64,000 bases of DNA from Amoebidium appalachense (GCA_963693365.1 CAVNZM010000006.1:1674001-1738000), one strand, 5' to 3'. Shown: positions 15,501 through 48,120, numbered from the stretch's first letter. A program made the numbers and translations. The notes: a model not told the origin generated them from the letters alone.

Positions 15501-18500
15501 TTTCAGTCCGACGGGGGGGGCGAGTACATGGGCACGGCCTTCGGGGACTACAACCGTGAGCATGGCATTCGCCATCAGATCACTACCACCGGCTCTCCTC
15601 AACAGAATGGGACTGCCGAACGACTGAACCGGACCCTCCTCGACATGGTTCGGGCACTCCTGCAGCAGTCCGGCCTTCCGGTGGGATTCTGGGCCGAGGC
15701 AGCTGTGACCGCGGCTTTTATACGCAACATGCTCCCGTCGCGAGCCACCGGCAGCCAATCGTCTCCCGCCCTGCTGTGGACCGGCATTCCTCCCGACTAC
15801 AGCCGGCTCCGTGTCTGGGGCTCTCCCTGCTACGTCCATCAACAGGATACACCGAAACTGGCGCCTCGTGCCGTCAAGGGCATCTTCGTGGGCTACCCTC
15901 CTAACATCAAGGGCTACAAGGTCTGGATTCCAGCAGCACACAAGATGACCGTCAGCCGTGACGTGCAGTTCGACGAGGCTGCTATTCTGCACCCCCTCCG
16001 TGATGTCCCATCTGATTGGTCGACCGCACCGGCAATTCATCATTTTTTGGAGTCATCTGATTCGTCAAATCAGCCAGCCAATCACATCGTCCGGAATGAT
16101 CAGCAATCTGATTCGTCTCGTCTGTCAGCCAATGGGACAGCGCCGAGTGATCAATTGGACATTCCGATCCTGCCCGAGCCTGCACATCGGCTCCCCCGGA
16201 CGACCCGTAGTGGCGCTGTGTACAACGACCAACGTCGAGGCCCGACTGCCAACGTGGCTGCTGCTACGGCCCCCCTTGCCCCCCAGGCTACGGCTCCTGC
16301 ATCAACACCCATCAAGGCTTCCACCATTGTTGTCCCCAAGACTGTCCGGGCTGCACTCAAGAGTCCCCAGCGTCTGAAATGGGAGGAGGCTGCACACCGT
16401 GAGCTCAAGGCCCTGGAAGACAACGGCACCTTCACCCTTGTGCCCCGTCCAGAGGATGGCTCCACTGTCATTCCGGTCGGCTGGGTCTTTACGGTCAAGC
16501 AGGACAACGTCGGCAACGTCACTGCTTTCAAGGCCCGGCTTGTGGCCCGGGGCAACTACCAGCAGCCTGGCCAGGACTATTTCGTCACCGAGTCACCTGT
16601 GGCTGCGCTGGCTACCATCCGGCTGGTTTTGGCTACCTCCGTGGCCCAAGGTCTGCCTCTGCGCCACATCGACGTCAACACAGCATTCCTCAACGGCACC
16701 GTCAACGAGACCATCTACATTGAGCAGCCCCCTGGCTTCGTCAACCCCTCGGCCCCCCATGCTGTCGGCTTGCTCCACAAGGCGCTCTACGGCCTAAAAC
16801 AGGCACCGCGCCAGTGGTATGAGGCCCTCCGTGACCATCTCCTCGACCAAGGCTTCATTGTGAGTGCTGCTGACCCGTGCCTGTTCATCAAGAATGCCGG
16901 GACCCCAACATTTATTGCCCTTGCTGCCTACGTGGATGACTTCACCGTGACGGCCGCCACTGATGCGCTCATCGACGATTTTTTCACCAAGCTGGATGCT
17001 CGTTTCTCTGCCAAGGACCTGGGTCGTCCTACCCTGCTCATCGGGCACACTCTTACCTGGCTGGAGGACGGGTCTCTGCGTCTGGGCCATCGTCAACACA
17101 TCATCGACTTGGCTGCCCGTTTTCGTCTCACCCACATGTCCGGCACCAAGACCCCCATCGTCCCGGGCCAGGCCAGTGAAAGCAACAAGACCCCAGCCTA
17201 CAGCAAGAAGGAGGACTATGCCAGCCTGGTCGGTGCCCTGCTGTGGATTGCGCGTACCACCCGCCCCGACATTTCCCAGGCTCTGGGAGTCCTTACTCGA
17301 CACATTCATGCGCCCACCGTCACCCACTGGACTATGGCTACCAGAGTTGTAAGCTACCTGCTGGCCACCATCGACCTGGGTATTGTCTACCGTCCCGGCC
17401 CCCCCAACCTTGTTGGCTACTCCGACTCCGACTACGCCGAGGACCGCGACACCCGGCGCTCCACCACGGGCTATGTCTTCTTCATAAACTCCTCCCCTGT
17501 GTCCTGGGTGTCTCGGCTCCAGTCCATCACCACCCACAGCTCCACTGAGGCTGAATTTGTGGCCATGTCTGCTGCTACGAACGAGGCCCTATGGCTCAAC
17601 TATGTGATGGACGACCTGGGCCTTAATCCTATCAATGAGCCCACCCCGGTGCCCATCCATGGGGACAATGAGTCTGCCCGGGCCCTGCTGGACACCCTGG
17701 GGGTTAAGCCCAAGACCAAGCACATCGACGTCCGCTACTGCTCCGTCAAGGAACATCACCTGCTGGGCAACATCACTGTGGTCCCGGTGGCTTCTGCTGA
17801 CAACAAGGCCGACATGTTCACCAAGGCCCTGTCTGCCTCTTTCTTCACCAAGGCCGTGGGGATGCTCAACATGTGCTGAGCACCCGTCATCAACCAACTG
17901 CGCCCTCATACTTCAGGGGGGGGGAGAGAGTTGCATCCGACTGTGCAACTACGTGTACCATACTAAAATTGAGTAGGGGAATCTTTATTGTCTGTATTTT
18001 GTGCACCTGAAGCACTCGAGCTCAGTTGCATTAATTCATACCACAATTATCCAATTGAGTAGGGGTGTTGGAGTACACTGGTACTCCCGGCTAGCAATGT
18101 CTGTTAGAGAAAGTTTCTGAGCAATTGAATAACTGTTTCAACACTCACTCGAGTGCATAGAGCTTTTGTTTACGGTCATATTCATATATGGTAGTTATAT
18201 GTTTGAGCCAAAACTGTACCAATGACGAGCTTCACTAGCAACGTGCTAATTGTGCTCATTAATTAATATTCCCGGTTCAGATGATGTCATGTCTATATTT
18301 GCCACAGGATTCTATTCTTAGAGTGGTAGTGTGCTTTATTCCCGGATATTCTCAGAATATTTTTAGTTGTGTGAAGCAAGATTTACGTTTAACTGCAATT
18401 GGTGTGTTAAACACGTTTATTTGTGTGCTTTAGTGCAAGTTAACTAGCCACTCAACGTGCACAGTTAACTTTTATATCTTTAACGACTTGTTTTCATTGT

Positions 18501-18826
18501 GCTCTCTTTTCGGCCATGCTGTACATGGCCCACCACCAGGGTGCACACGAGGCCACCATGAGGTGGCCAACGACTATATAAAGCAGTGCCTCCCATGTCA
18601 CAAACATGGGAAGCAGAACGTTTGATTTACACTTTTCTACTGTCGTTTCCAGTGCACAAAACACATAGACTAGTTACCCATCATACACGACACTATGTCT
18701 GACAACTTACAGTTGCAGCAACTAGTCCAACTACTGGAGCAGAGGTTGGCCTCACAAGATGCAATCATTTCTGACTTACAGAAGGAACAACGTGCACTAG
18801 AACTAGCTTCTATGAACACAATGTCC

Positions 18827-18874
<48 letters not shown>

Positions 18875-19985
18875 ACGTAACACCCTCGCAACATGCTCCG
18901 GCATAAGTAAAGTTTCTTTCACCATTATGTCTTTCGTCATATTTGCCCTTCAAGAACACTACGTCCGTTCTCCAGTGGCATGCAAAACCAGTGTGAACTG
19001 AATGTTTCAGCTAGTATTCGAATTGTGGATGCATGCATCCAGAGCGAAAAAAGCATGCTGCAGCTGGTAGAACTAAATACCTGTCGTGTCATTAGTAGGT
19101 GGGGTGGTCGCAGGCGTCACGGAAACACCACCCACAACTGGAATACACGGTTCGTTTGTGTAGTCGGTGGATGTTGGAGCAACGGACGGTTCCTCGGTCA
19201 TAGGGACAGGGGTGGCGGAAGAATCTGGGACGAGAGGGCTGACTTCAGCAGAAGAGGTCTCAGAAGCATTCTGGGGAGTCTCTTGATTGGTCTGGGTGAA
19301 TGTCTGTGTAACGGAAACGAGGTCCACTTCGGCCTCAGCTGCAACAGCTGCTCCGGGGGCACGAGGGGATATGTCTTCGTTGTTGGTCACGGTAGTGATA
19401 GAGACGGTTTCGGTGTTCGCAGTCTCTGGTTCGACAACACTGGCTGTGGGCAGCAGGACGTCTGCAGTCGCCGGCAGAGTGGCCTCCTTGTTATCCGATG
19501 GGGCGGTGGGCAGTTCTAGGTCACTGTCTTTCGTTGGGCCCGGCGAATTGTCAGCTATGTCGACAGCACTGGTGTGGATGATCTGGCTGTTGGCGGTTGC
19601 AAACGACTTCTCTTCGCGCTCAAGGCGAACATAGCTGGCGGCCAGAACAGACATCAAGTTGGTGATCTCCGCAATATGCTGGGCTGATTCGGTTTCGGAC
19701 GTATCAAACGAAAATTCGGATGCAGCAGACTCGTCTATTAAGCCAGCCTCATTGCTCGAAAGCGCCATGTCCAGGCTGAGTGGCGATTGCTGGGCAAGGT
19801 CCTCAATCAGCTCCCGAGGCATCTTCACAGCTTGGCGGTCTTTCGCTGCCTGCGTTGAGATGTAACAGTGTGTAAGTATGTGGCCATTTTTTTTGGGCCG
19901 GGTCAATATGAGAGTGTCAAGATAGAAGGATGCGCAGTTGTTTGCGTCACGGTGTGTGGAGTGGGGGAGAGGGTGGGTGGGGCGG

Positions 19986-20023
<38 letters not shown>

Positions 20024-20190
20024 AAGAATGCAATACCATGATAACACAAGGATATGTAGCATGGGAAAAACCCACGTGCAAAGGAGGGGAAGAAAAGTAA
20101 CAATCTTGAGAGGATGGGGAGCTACTCTACACGCAGTGTGCGTGTGGGTGGGTGGGTGGGTGGGTGGTGGTGGTGGTGGTGGTGGTAGTG

Positions 20191-20234
<44 letters not shown>

Positions 20235-21502
20235 ATAAAATGGGGCCCTGGTGGGAGAGCCTGGCTTTGTATGTGTAGATCTCGAATTTGAAACAAACCA
20301 TTATCCAAGGATCAAGGATCAAGCATGCTGATCAACTCAAATTGAAACAGCAGAATGACCCTGTTTGCCTCCACCACTACAAAAAGTGAAAAGAAATAAA
20401 ACAGAAATTCTCACACCGTGCATTTTCATTCAAAATCATATAACCTTGTTCACAACACTGGCAAAGCGTAAGGTTACTGGTGGTTACCAACCTCAGCTGG
20501 ATCTGCTTCGATCCGAGAGCGGCATCGGTCGATCTCCTCCAGCAGCCGAGACTTGACGTCATCACTTGAACTCTTCAGAATGGTGTTCAGGAACTCGCTT
20601 GCCGAAACTCGGTTTTTGTTACCGTCGGTGTCCTCGACATGAGCAGCCAGCATCCCCTCTAGGCTCTTGCGACGAGGGGCAAAGCGAGGGTCACTAACTA
20701 ATTCCCAAAGTGTGAGAAACTCATTCATGCGGACACGCTCCCACTGGACCATGCTCCTCTTACGGGCGAGAGTTGGAGAGTCGCGCAGTTTGGAGCTGGT
20801 CTCCAGTCGGTTGATGATGTTGCTGATACCGCTGGACATGCGCTTGCCGACGTCACCAGTTTTCCTCACAGGCTCATCTTGCCCCTGCTTGTGCAGACAA
20901 GTAATGAGAAACGTGCTTCCCCGTCGAGGCTAATATTCTGGCCTGGTCTAACCTCTTTCGAGAAAAGAAATAGAACTAGCTTGCATGAATAGGCAAAAAA
21001 TGATATCCATCGAAACGGCGCGTCAAGAATTACCTTGCGGCTTGTAACTGAAAGGGCAACAGGGCAACACTAAGTGAAGGTAACTATTTTTATCAAAAGC
21101 ACAGCATCCTGTTTTCACTGCAAATAAAGATTAGAAAGCAAAAAATACCTGGTCAACAGTAGTAGGAACCTCGTTGCTTCCCTCGGTGCTCTCCTGGTAG
21201 TCTTGTGAAGCTGTTGGCTCGGTGAAAGTAACACGTTTGTCGGCGATGGTTTCAACCTCCTCTGTCATCGAAGCAGTCGACGACTCATGGTTCAGCTGAG
21301 GTGGTGCATCGATCGTTTCCGTTTCTTTCTCCGGATCCATATTTACTTCTTTCTCAGCAGCTATGTCGTCTCGAGGAACACCGGTGTCTACAACATGCTC
21401 CTGGTCGTTTTCACCTTGAACAGGGCAAGCAGATGCAGCGGTCATCTTCTTTGCCTTAGCCCCAGCAGAATTTGGCTTTCTCCCCTTATTCTTCTTTCCC
21501 AT
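12502..21502 (-). CDS. Unrecognised acidic protein with C-terminal membrane segment; copia element in last intron
   Basis: Minus-strand exons 21149..21502, 20492..20884, 19081..19849 and 12502..12827 join in phase to 613 aa. The first three joins are firm. The last uses donor ACAG/GTATTT at 19081 and an acceptor at 12828; without it the frame stops at 19073 (507 aa). I do not recognise the family. Seen: a Lys-rich start (MGKKNKGRK), an acidic Glu/Thr-rich stretch, a middle part with KLRDSPTLARKRSMVQWERV, a long Ser/Thr/Pro/Val-rich region, and near the C-terminus one long or two close hydrophobic segments (VAVVLLVGGAISIPIVLF, then WPVLLPILLILRYFGVW) followed by a basic KRR. This suggests a membrane-anchored protein with a large cytosolic part. 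A second acceptor at 12802 has a better pyrimidine tract but the wrong phase for the 19081 donor. The final intron (12828-19080) contains the whole retrotransposon on the other strand. Confidence 0.5.
12953..13716 (+). repeat. Left 764-bp direct repeat carrying the 5' LTR
   Basis: Starts TGTTGGAGTACACTGGTACTCC-like, with a short hairpin (GGAGTAC/GTACTCC). A TATATAAA box lies at 13463. A candidate LTR end is ACA at 13491-13493, which pairs with the initial TGT and is followed by TGGGAAGCAGAACG as a possible tRNA primer site. In that case the TATA box would sit only about 25 bases from the LTR end, which is unusually close, so the true boundary stays open. The remainder to 13716 is the leader and the first codons of gag. 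Confidence 0.8.
13463..13470 (+). promoter_or_regulatory. TATA box of the retrotransposon
   Basis: TATATAAAG in the left LTR region, about 120 bases before the gag ATG at 13582; repeated at about 18576 in the right copy. Confidence 0.55.
13582..14790 (+). CDS. gag: copia Gag with zinc knuckle
   Basis: A 402-aa frame from the first ATG after the LTR. Gag forms the particle that packages element RNA. Seen: an N-terminal Leu/Gln-rich coiled coil (LQQLVQLLEQRLASQDAI), a central UBN2/RVT-leader-type helical region (with YHTWAETMYVQLSGAGLLHT and IWSALSAHYLEQSEANQYDL), and a CCHC zinc knuckle C266-x2-C269-x4-H274-x4-C279. Two further Cys/His modules start at Cys302 and Cys337, each of the form C-x2-HP-x-ST-x-HTTA-x-CKGG. 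The functional part probably ends near codon 355, where a run of seven G at 14637-14643 marks the switch into the pol frame; the remaining codons to 14790 overlap pol and look non-functional. Confidence 0.93.
   Translation: MSDNLQLQQLVQLLEQRLASQDAIISDLQKEQRALELASMNTMSNRVMGPSRNDSIKFKVDIPLFTGIDNDSGTDYHTWAETMYVQLSGAGLLHTIAPSTEHPATREQVDTARSYLWQALSIDVRCILGLTRTTTPAEIWSALSAHYLEQSEANQYDLIGLYMNSTPEPTDTATKYAMKLRGYVRRLADYGTQIGDAQVLTKLTNDLGKVPYYEMPVIAYKMTPKPTVMGLLQQLRAYETSHPRARVTTSSGPAAFTTRAPQPVICHGCGKPGHIKSQCPNGNGQHSNSGNNRASTYPKGSCVNHPLSTSHTTAMCKGGNRANGRKPKGGPLLPGSCINHPASTTHTTAQCKGGLPLPGLSSCLATTVAPTRCSSTLEPLTMCAPGPMCSSTCVRRLTPRSK
14631..17879 (+). CDS. pol: copia Pol: protease, integrase, reverse transcriptase, RNase H
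   Basis: A 1082-aa frame in the -1 register relative to gag, overlapping it by 160 bases. Copia domain order is intact. Protease: LLDSGATDH (Asp about residue 26). Integrase: zinc-binding HHCC region (WHYRLGHAG...CEPCALGKAH from about 169), then catalytic DDE landmarks HSDISGPF, FQSDGGGEY and SPQQNGTAERLN. Reverse transcriptase: GWVFTVKQD, FKARLVARG, DVNTAFLNG, LYGLKQAPRQWY and the YVDD active site (about 767-770). RNase H: YSDSDYAEDRDTRRSTTGY, SSTEAEF and HGDNESA. It ends in TGA at 17877-17879. No internal stop or missing catalytic residue was seen. The annotated start is simply where the frame opens; translation probably enters by frameshift from gag. Confidence 0.96.
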   Translation: MQGGAAAPRAFLMSSNDCGTNKVLLDSGATDHVCPRPDVFINMRAAPYSTVQVADKGACAVLGVGDVFFSSTIDGVTAVHQLTDVLYVPSIPDTLISVFTATTNGVLPRFDTRGGVKLCYGDQILATGSAVGTKLYHMAVSLLRADTTPDAQTTTAPRILKVTADLNTWHYRLGHAGIDAVRSVIKSAGLLVGGGAKSPGVCEPCALGKAHRVAFSESTSQAPRVLAKVHSDISGPFPPAIGGAQYLATFHDEFTGHTTAVPLVKKSDTLAAYVTYHKAAVTQHGVPMQVFQSDGGGEYMGTAFGDYNREHGIRHQITTTGSPQQNGTAERLNRTLLDMVRALLQQSGLPVGFWAEAAVTAAFIRNMLPSRATGSQSSPALLWTGIPPDYSRLRVWGSPCYVHQQDTPKLAPRAVKGIFVGYPPNIKGYKVWIPAAHKMTVSRDVQFDEAAILHPLRDVPSDWSTAPAIHHFLESSDSSNQPANHIVRNDQQSDSSRLSANGTAPSDQLDIPILPEPAHRLPRTTRSGAVYNDQRRGPTANVAAATAPLAPQATAPASTPIKASTIVVPKTVRAALKSPQRLKWEEAAHRELKALEDNGTFTLVPRPEDGSTVIPVGWVFTVKQDNVGNVTAFKARLVARGNYQQPGQDYFVTESPVAALATIRLVLATSVAQGLPLRHIDVNTAFLNGTVNETIYIEQPPGFVNPSAPHAVGLLHKALYGLKQAPRQWYEALRDHLLDQGFIVSAADPCLFIKNAGTPTFIALAAYVDDFTVTAATDALIDDFFTKLDARFSAKDLGRPTLLIGHTLTWLEDGSLRLGHRQHIIDLAARFRLTHMSGTKTPIVPGQASESNKTPAYSKKEDYASLVGALLWIARTTRPDISQALGVLTRHIHAPTVTHWTMATRVVSYLLATIDLGIVYRPGPPNLVGYSDSDYAEDRDTRRSTTGYVFFINSSPVSWVSRLQSITTHSSTEAEFVAMSAATNEALWLNYVMDDLGLNPINEPTPVPIHGDNESARALLDTLGVKPKTKHIDVRYCSVKEHHLLGNITVVPVASADNKADMFTKALSASFFTKAVGMLNMC
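18053..18065 (+). promoter_or_regulatory. Polypurine tract next to the 3' LTR
   Basis: AATTGAGTAGGGG sits immediately before TGTTGG of the 3' LTR, where plus-strand DNA synthesis should be primed. An identical 13-mer occurs 86 bases upstream at 17967-17979. A separate G/A-rich tract lies at about 17916-17930. Confidence 0.65.
18066..18829 (+). repeat. Right 764-bp direct repeat: 3' LTR plus start of a second gag
   Basis: Matches 12953-13716 along its whole length, including the gag ATG (18695) and codons through ATGTCCAAC, then changes abruptly to a C run followed by (CA)n. A normal 3' LTR would end before the leader, so the extra 150-220 bases belong to a second element copy that was cut off. 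Confidence 0.85.
18830..19072. other. C run, (CA)n and spacer after the retrotransposon
   Basis: A run of about 30 C and eight CA units follow the broken element, then 180 bases of unremarkable DNA. In the preferred gene model this is intron sequence. Confidence 0.6.
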
Positions 21503-23593
21503 TCTGCTATTCTAAAACACAAACCTCCTTTTATATGCGCTCAGGTGTGTTTCCTAATAGGGCAAGTATCTACTTCAGAGATAAGAACACGTGAACGCTC
21601 CCACACCAAGTCTGTGCACCCTGAAACCTTCTCAGCGAACCTTCTCTTCTCATCAAACTGAAAGAATCCTTTTGCGTGTTGTGTACACATGGAAACGCAG
21701 ATGATTGGCCAGTTTTGTACCATGGCTCAGCACGTGAAAGCGAAGCAACATCTAGACAAAACTTCCCACGAGCTCGTGAGTTTGTTAAAATAAGCATACT
21801 AGAAATATTAAACATATGTTAGTTTTTTCTTTTGATATTTGCACTACATTGTTAAAACATTTATAAGGCTTTAGAAAATCGACGTTGAAATGGTGAGCCT
21901 CACTCCAATCTGATTGGACGAGTGGCGATGCTAATTCCGCCAATAGGGTTCATGCAGCTGGGAACAAGTTGACACGGTGACGGTCGTCGGTCAGCACACT
22001 GTGCGAGTCATGAAGGCTCTGATTGTATACGTAGGAGAGTCTGTAGCTACGCTGCCACGTGCGGCTGTGGCCTCAGCCGCCTGATAGGGGTGCATTGGTG
22101 TTCTGTAGGACATGTCGGCTCCGCCCGCGCCCAGCTCAGGCCAGCTGTGCGCCCGAGCCGGCTATACTGCTCACCGAGTCTCGGCTACTATGCATACACA
22201 CTGTGCTGAAAGCAGCGGAGTATCCCTAGAATTCAAAATAAATTTGCGCGAAAAATAAGACTATGCAGCTGCCACTGTGGGCACGCTGGCGCATGTAGGC
22301 ATGGATTTCTGAGGGGCGCTTGCAACGACCGCCGTCTTGTTGGAGCATGCATGCACACTGTCGTTTCGATTTCACTGTTGCATATGTATATTCATGTGTG
22401 CCCACCATACACACTGGAGCTGAATCTTATTAGCCAACACTTCGCATGATGAAGAGCCCAAGCTTGTTGCCGTACCTAGGCCGGCTGTAATTATTGGTTG
22501 ACTCAACATGGAGTAGATGCATATGCTCGGGTTGATTATTCGTTGTTACAAGTGTGGCTGTAAGCTACGACGAAAGGTAGCCCTACGTCTTTCGACCCAC
22601 AATGCACCTGTCAGGGATCCGATTCCGGCCCTGACCAATCTCAGCTTGAAGCGCCATCAGCTCGCACTCAGATCAGTTGCCGCCAATAATTCATGTTCAC
22701 GAAGCTTCGAAAAATGATCCGACCATAATTCTATGAGGTGCCTAACATTGACAGTCCGCAATAAAAAAGTTGTAAAAAGAAAGAACTTCTGCGACTATCT
22801 TAACATACTATTTGTCAAAAAAACAACAAACAGTACTTCGACAAAGAGGAAACCTCCTACTCGTGTTCAAAGATATCCACACTCGAGTTTGACTGTTATG
22901 CAGTACTAACAAGAAAAAAGCTCGCTCCAGACAGCTTTCTTCTGAGTACCCTGCTCCACACCGCGCTGCGTCACAAAGTGATCGACGATATCGTGTTCAC
23001 CCTTTTTATACCTCTCCACTAGCCGCTAAGACAAATACCGTGATTCCTACCCAACCATTTCATTCAAAAGGCCTACCCAATGGTATCGCCCGGTTGTGCA
23101 AGCTACAGGTGTAATTACCGCTCATTAGCTAACTTTCACAACCGGGCCCTCCGACTGGTTCACTATCACGGCTCACGAGGCCACTTCTGCAACTTCCACG
23201 ACCGAAGAATCTGACTGGTCCCCTGCTAACGACGTCATTAGCGCAAGTTTCACAACCGCGCAACCCGATTCGCCACATAAATCTCCCCAGACCCACGTCT
23301 TCCGTATCGTGCTCTACCTAGCGCCCGCCGCCGCCTGACCGCCTTACGTAAGGCTTACGTAAGGCCCTGCGCAGACCTCCCCCCAAACCTCCATATCGTG
23401 GTCTGGCCCCCCCGACCCCACCGCCTTACGTAACCCCGGCCCCGCGCCAGCCAACCAAACGGCCCGGTTGTGGAAGAAGGCCGAATCTGCCGGGGGGCCC
23501 CCTACGGTGTTTGAAAGTAGCCAGTCAAAGAGACACGGAAATAAGGGAGACAACTTATGAGCTGTCAATTGATCAGGAAGGTAGGGAAATGGG
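21503..23593. other. Spacer upstream of the minus-strand gene
   Basis: No gene is supported. It probably contains the promoter of the 21502 gene: CCAAT-type boxes lie at about 21911 (as ATTGG) and 21939. Around 23060-23270 there are imperfect repeats built on TTTCACAACCG/TTCCACGACCG, and at 23341-23366 two adjacent CCTTACGTAAGG-type palindromes with a third half at 23411. The base mix is ordinary, with almost no C/G runs, unlike the flanks. Confidence 0.45.
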
Positions 23594-24488
<895 letters not shown>

Positions 24489-26567
24489 CGTAGGCTGTAG
24501 GCCCAAGACGTGCCCAAGTGCTCCGTGTACTATCATCGTGTGTGCAGTTAACGTTTGTACACCGGTACCTGCCAGTGGCGTGAGCGTTGGCTGGTGAAGT
24601 ACATCAAAAGATCCACAATCATGGGCTGTGGAACAGAATCATGTGTGACCATAGTATCCAGAACTGTGCTTTGAGCTTTTTAGTGAGATTTCTTGCAAAT
24701 GGTGGGATGAACATGAGTATACTAAGAGATTCAGGGGATGCAGGCACTGGCATGAGCCCAGTCTGAGACAACCTGTATAAATACTAAAGGAGGCCTATTG
24801 GAGTTCTTCCTTGCACTACGGTTTGGCAAAAGAGTTGTAGCAAATTGTATTGGCATGGGCACACATCCCAAACAGAGCCCCCACTCCTCCTCCTCCTCCT
24901 CCCCCCTCCCCCCCCCCCCTCCCCCCCCCTCCCCCCCCCCCCCCCCCCAAAAGAAAGAAAGAGGGAACGTTGCAAGAGTCCACACTTAAAACACACCTAC
25001 ACAAAACTAAACGCCAGTCTGGTAAAAGTAGACACGCCTTGGCACTGCGCTACTGTAACGGAGTGTGCATGCGGCCCTCAACACCAGCAGAGAACCACAA
25101 GATGAACAGTTGCCCCACACACTCCACAGTCAAGGAATTTTCGCAAGGGACACCACCTGAAATACCCGACTGCGGAATTCCAAAAAGCCAAAACCCCTTC
25201 TAACACACAAAGAACATTTGAGCTTTCAAGTAAACAGACACATTCCCACCATGTCAAGATCATTTATGGTTGAGGCTCCTAGTAAAGCAGGTTAACGTTG
25301 AACCTTAAGGACCGGCACGTTGTTGTTGAGTCCACGTTTACAGAGTGCCCTTTTCGCGAGGCCGGTACCATGACCTCTTCATTGTTGCGTCCTGGTGCCG
25401 CCATTGCCTATACAGAGACCTAAGGAACAAAGGGGGAAGGAGATGTACATACTCATAAGTTCACAATCGGTTCCTGTTAGAGTGGCCACGGCTTTGTTCG
25501 AATGCAGAAGTTCGCCGGTCGGAGTTCACACATCGCGACTCAAGAAAAAAGAAAAAAAACAAACAAGGAAAAGAGATGAATTGAAGCCATGACTGATAAT
25601 AGAGAATATTGCCCAACACCGAACCCTTTTGCACTTTAATTATGAGATTACAGAAAAGACATTACTCAAGCGAATGTGCACCTCAACTTTGCCTCCCCTT
25701 GCATATTTTTCCGTCGAATAAATCCAGTCAAAAGAAAAATTCCCAACCTAGCCAGGGAAAAGTCAACTGCGCGCGTAAAAAAGACCAATCAACGCTGAGA
25801 CAGCACATGCAACGTCATCACGACCACACACCTTCGTGCTTTCACGGTAGCGGCACCTTTCGAATTCACCACGGCAAAGGCCCAGCATGTGCATTTGTTG
25901 GTGTTTTTCTAATACATTTTAACCGTAGCCTGTGTTGTGCAAGCGAAGAAAGCTTACTAGTGTGGCACCTGTGGTTGAGCGAGGCATGCCACAGGCGCGG
26001 TGTCCTAGTGTGGCAACTTTGGATGGTGCAAAGCAGCTGTGGTAGTTTTCCGGAAAGGTCCGACACCAAAACCAGCACTTTTTCAACGTTTCGACCAGGA
26101 CCCAACGTTAACGTTTCGACCCCATGAATCCCGTGCCTGAATTCTTGGCACTTAACTGCAGCTCAAGATTTTTCTTCTTATGGCGTAGTAATTGATGTGG
26201 ATGTGGCAGTAGGAGTTTCTGGTTTAGTGTTTGGCTGAGCAATCAGTGGTTGGTGATATCGGGAAGGATAATCTGTCCAAGTCACCGTATTTCCCGAATT
26301 CATTTTGTCTTTTAGTATAAGGCTGCTCCTCAAACTTAGGAATTATTGGTGCCGTTATTAGTCAGCTTTTATGCTGGCTGCCGAGTCTGGAATAAGCAAA
26401 GGCAAGCTGTGAAGCTATTCTTGGTGCCGAAGCACTTCAGCGTCATTGCTCGGTCCTTGTTTTCATCGGTGGCTTTGCCTTTTGGGTTTCACAAAGACAG
26501 TTTTTTAGGCATCAAAATCCCTAGCATTGCTGCTGGGGACGGAGGCGGCTGCAGTCTAGGCTTCACC
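24489..26567. other. Spacer upstream of the ubiquitin protease gene
   Basis: No gene is supported. A C-rich patch with short A/G runs lies at 24890-24965. The 172-codon frame at 25609-26127 has no recognisable domain and was not called. The 5' untranslated region and promoter of the ubiquitin protease gene should lie near the right end, but no motif was identified. Confidence 0.45.
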
Positions 26568-47566
<20,999 letters not shown>

Positions 47567-48120
47567 TGGCGTACAGCACTGAGAGTAAATGCTTTGTATG
47601 TTTGACCATTAGTGGCTGTTCGGTTCGGCAGAATGTAGATGGAATGAAAGTTTGGAAGCCTATGTATGCGCGAATGCCCCGACGAATTTGGGATAGGGGT
47701 TTTTTTTTTTTTTTTTTTTTTTTGGTATGTTTTTGTGTTTGAGGTGTTAGGATGTGGGTTTATGCTGTTTCGTGGTTGATGTTGCATGTATGGACACACT
47801 TTTTGTATGTGGCGGTGCCATGGGGTCTGCAGGGATGTGGGCTTCAGAGTTCTTCTTCAAGTATTGCATGGTATAGCTACTACGTGGGTTCCCAGGATGG
47901 GTGTTCGGTTTTTTTTTTGTTTGGTCCAAAAATAATAATGATAATAACCCCAGCGTGTGTGGGCAGATGTGGGTGGTTTTTTTTTTTCTTTTTTTTTTTT
48001 TTTGTGGTGGTGGGGGGGGGGGGGGGGGGGGGGGGGGGACCTTCTTCTCGAGTTATATAACTTGTTGAATGTGGGGACTGGCCGTGGCAATCACGTTTCG
48101 AAGGTTAACGTTCTTTACTG

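Larger units (their letters stand above)
12953..18829 (+). mobile_element. Ty1/copia LTR retrotransposon plus truncated second copy
   Basis: A near-complete copia-type element in the order LTR, gag, protease-integrase-RT-RNase H, LTR. The 764 bases 12953-13716 recur at 18066-18829 with the same length and no difference visible by eye. The repeat includes the first 45 codons of gag, so it is longer than an LTR. The left edge (TGTTGGAG) abuts a C run and the right copy ends in another C run, so a target duplication cannot be read. Coding frames are open apart from one shift between gag and pol. The element lies antisense to the host gene. Similar LTR copies and open frames suggest a recent insertion. 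Confidence 0.97.

Noticed and set aside
15306-16043. Long minus-strand frames inside the copia pol region
   Set aside because: Shadows of the GC-rich pol reading frame; pol has all expected catalytic motifs on the plus strand.
25609-26127. 172-codon plus-strand frame
   Set aside because: No domain, no splice context, and a composition like the surrounding spacer.
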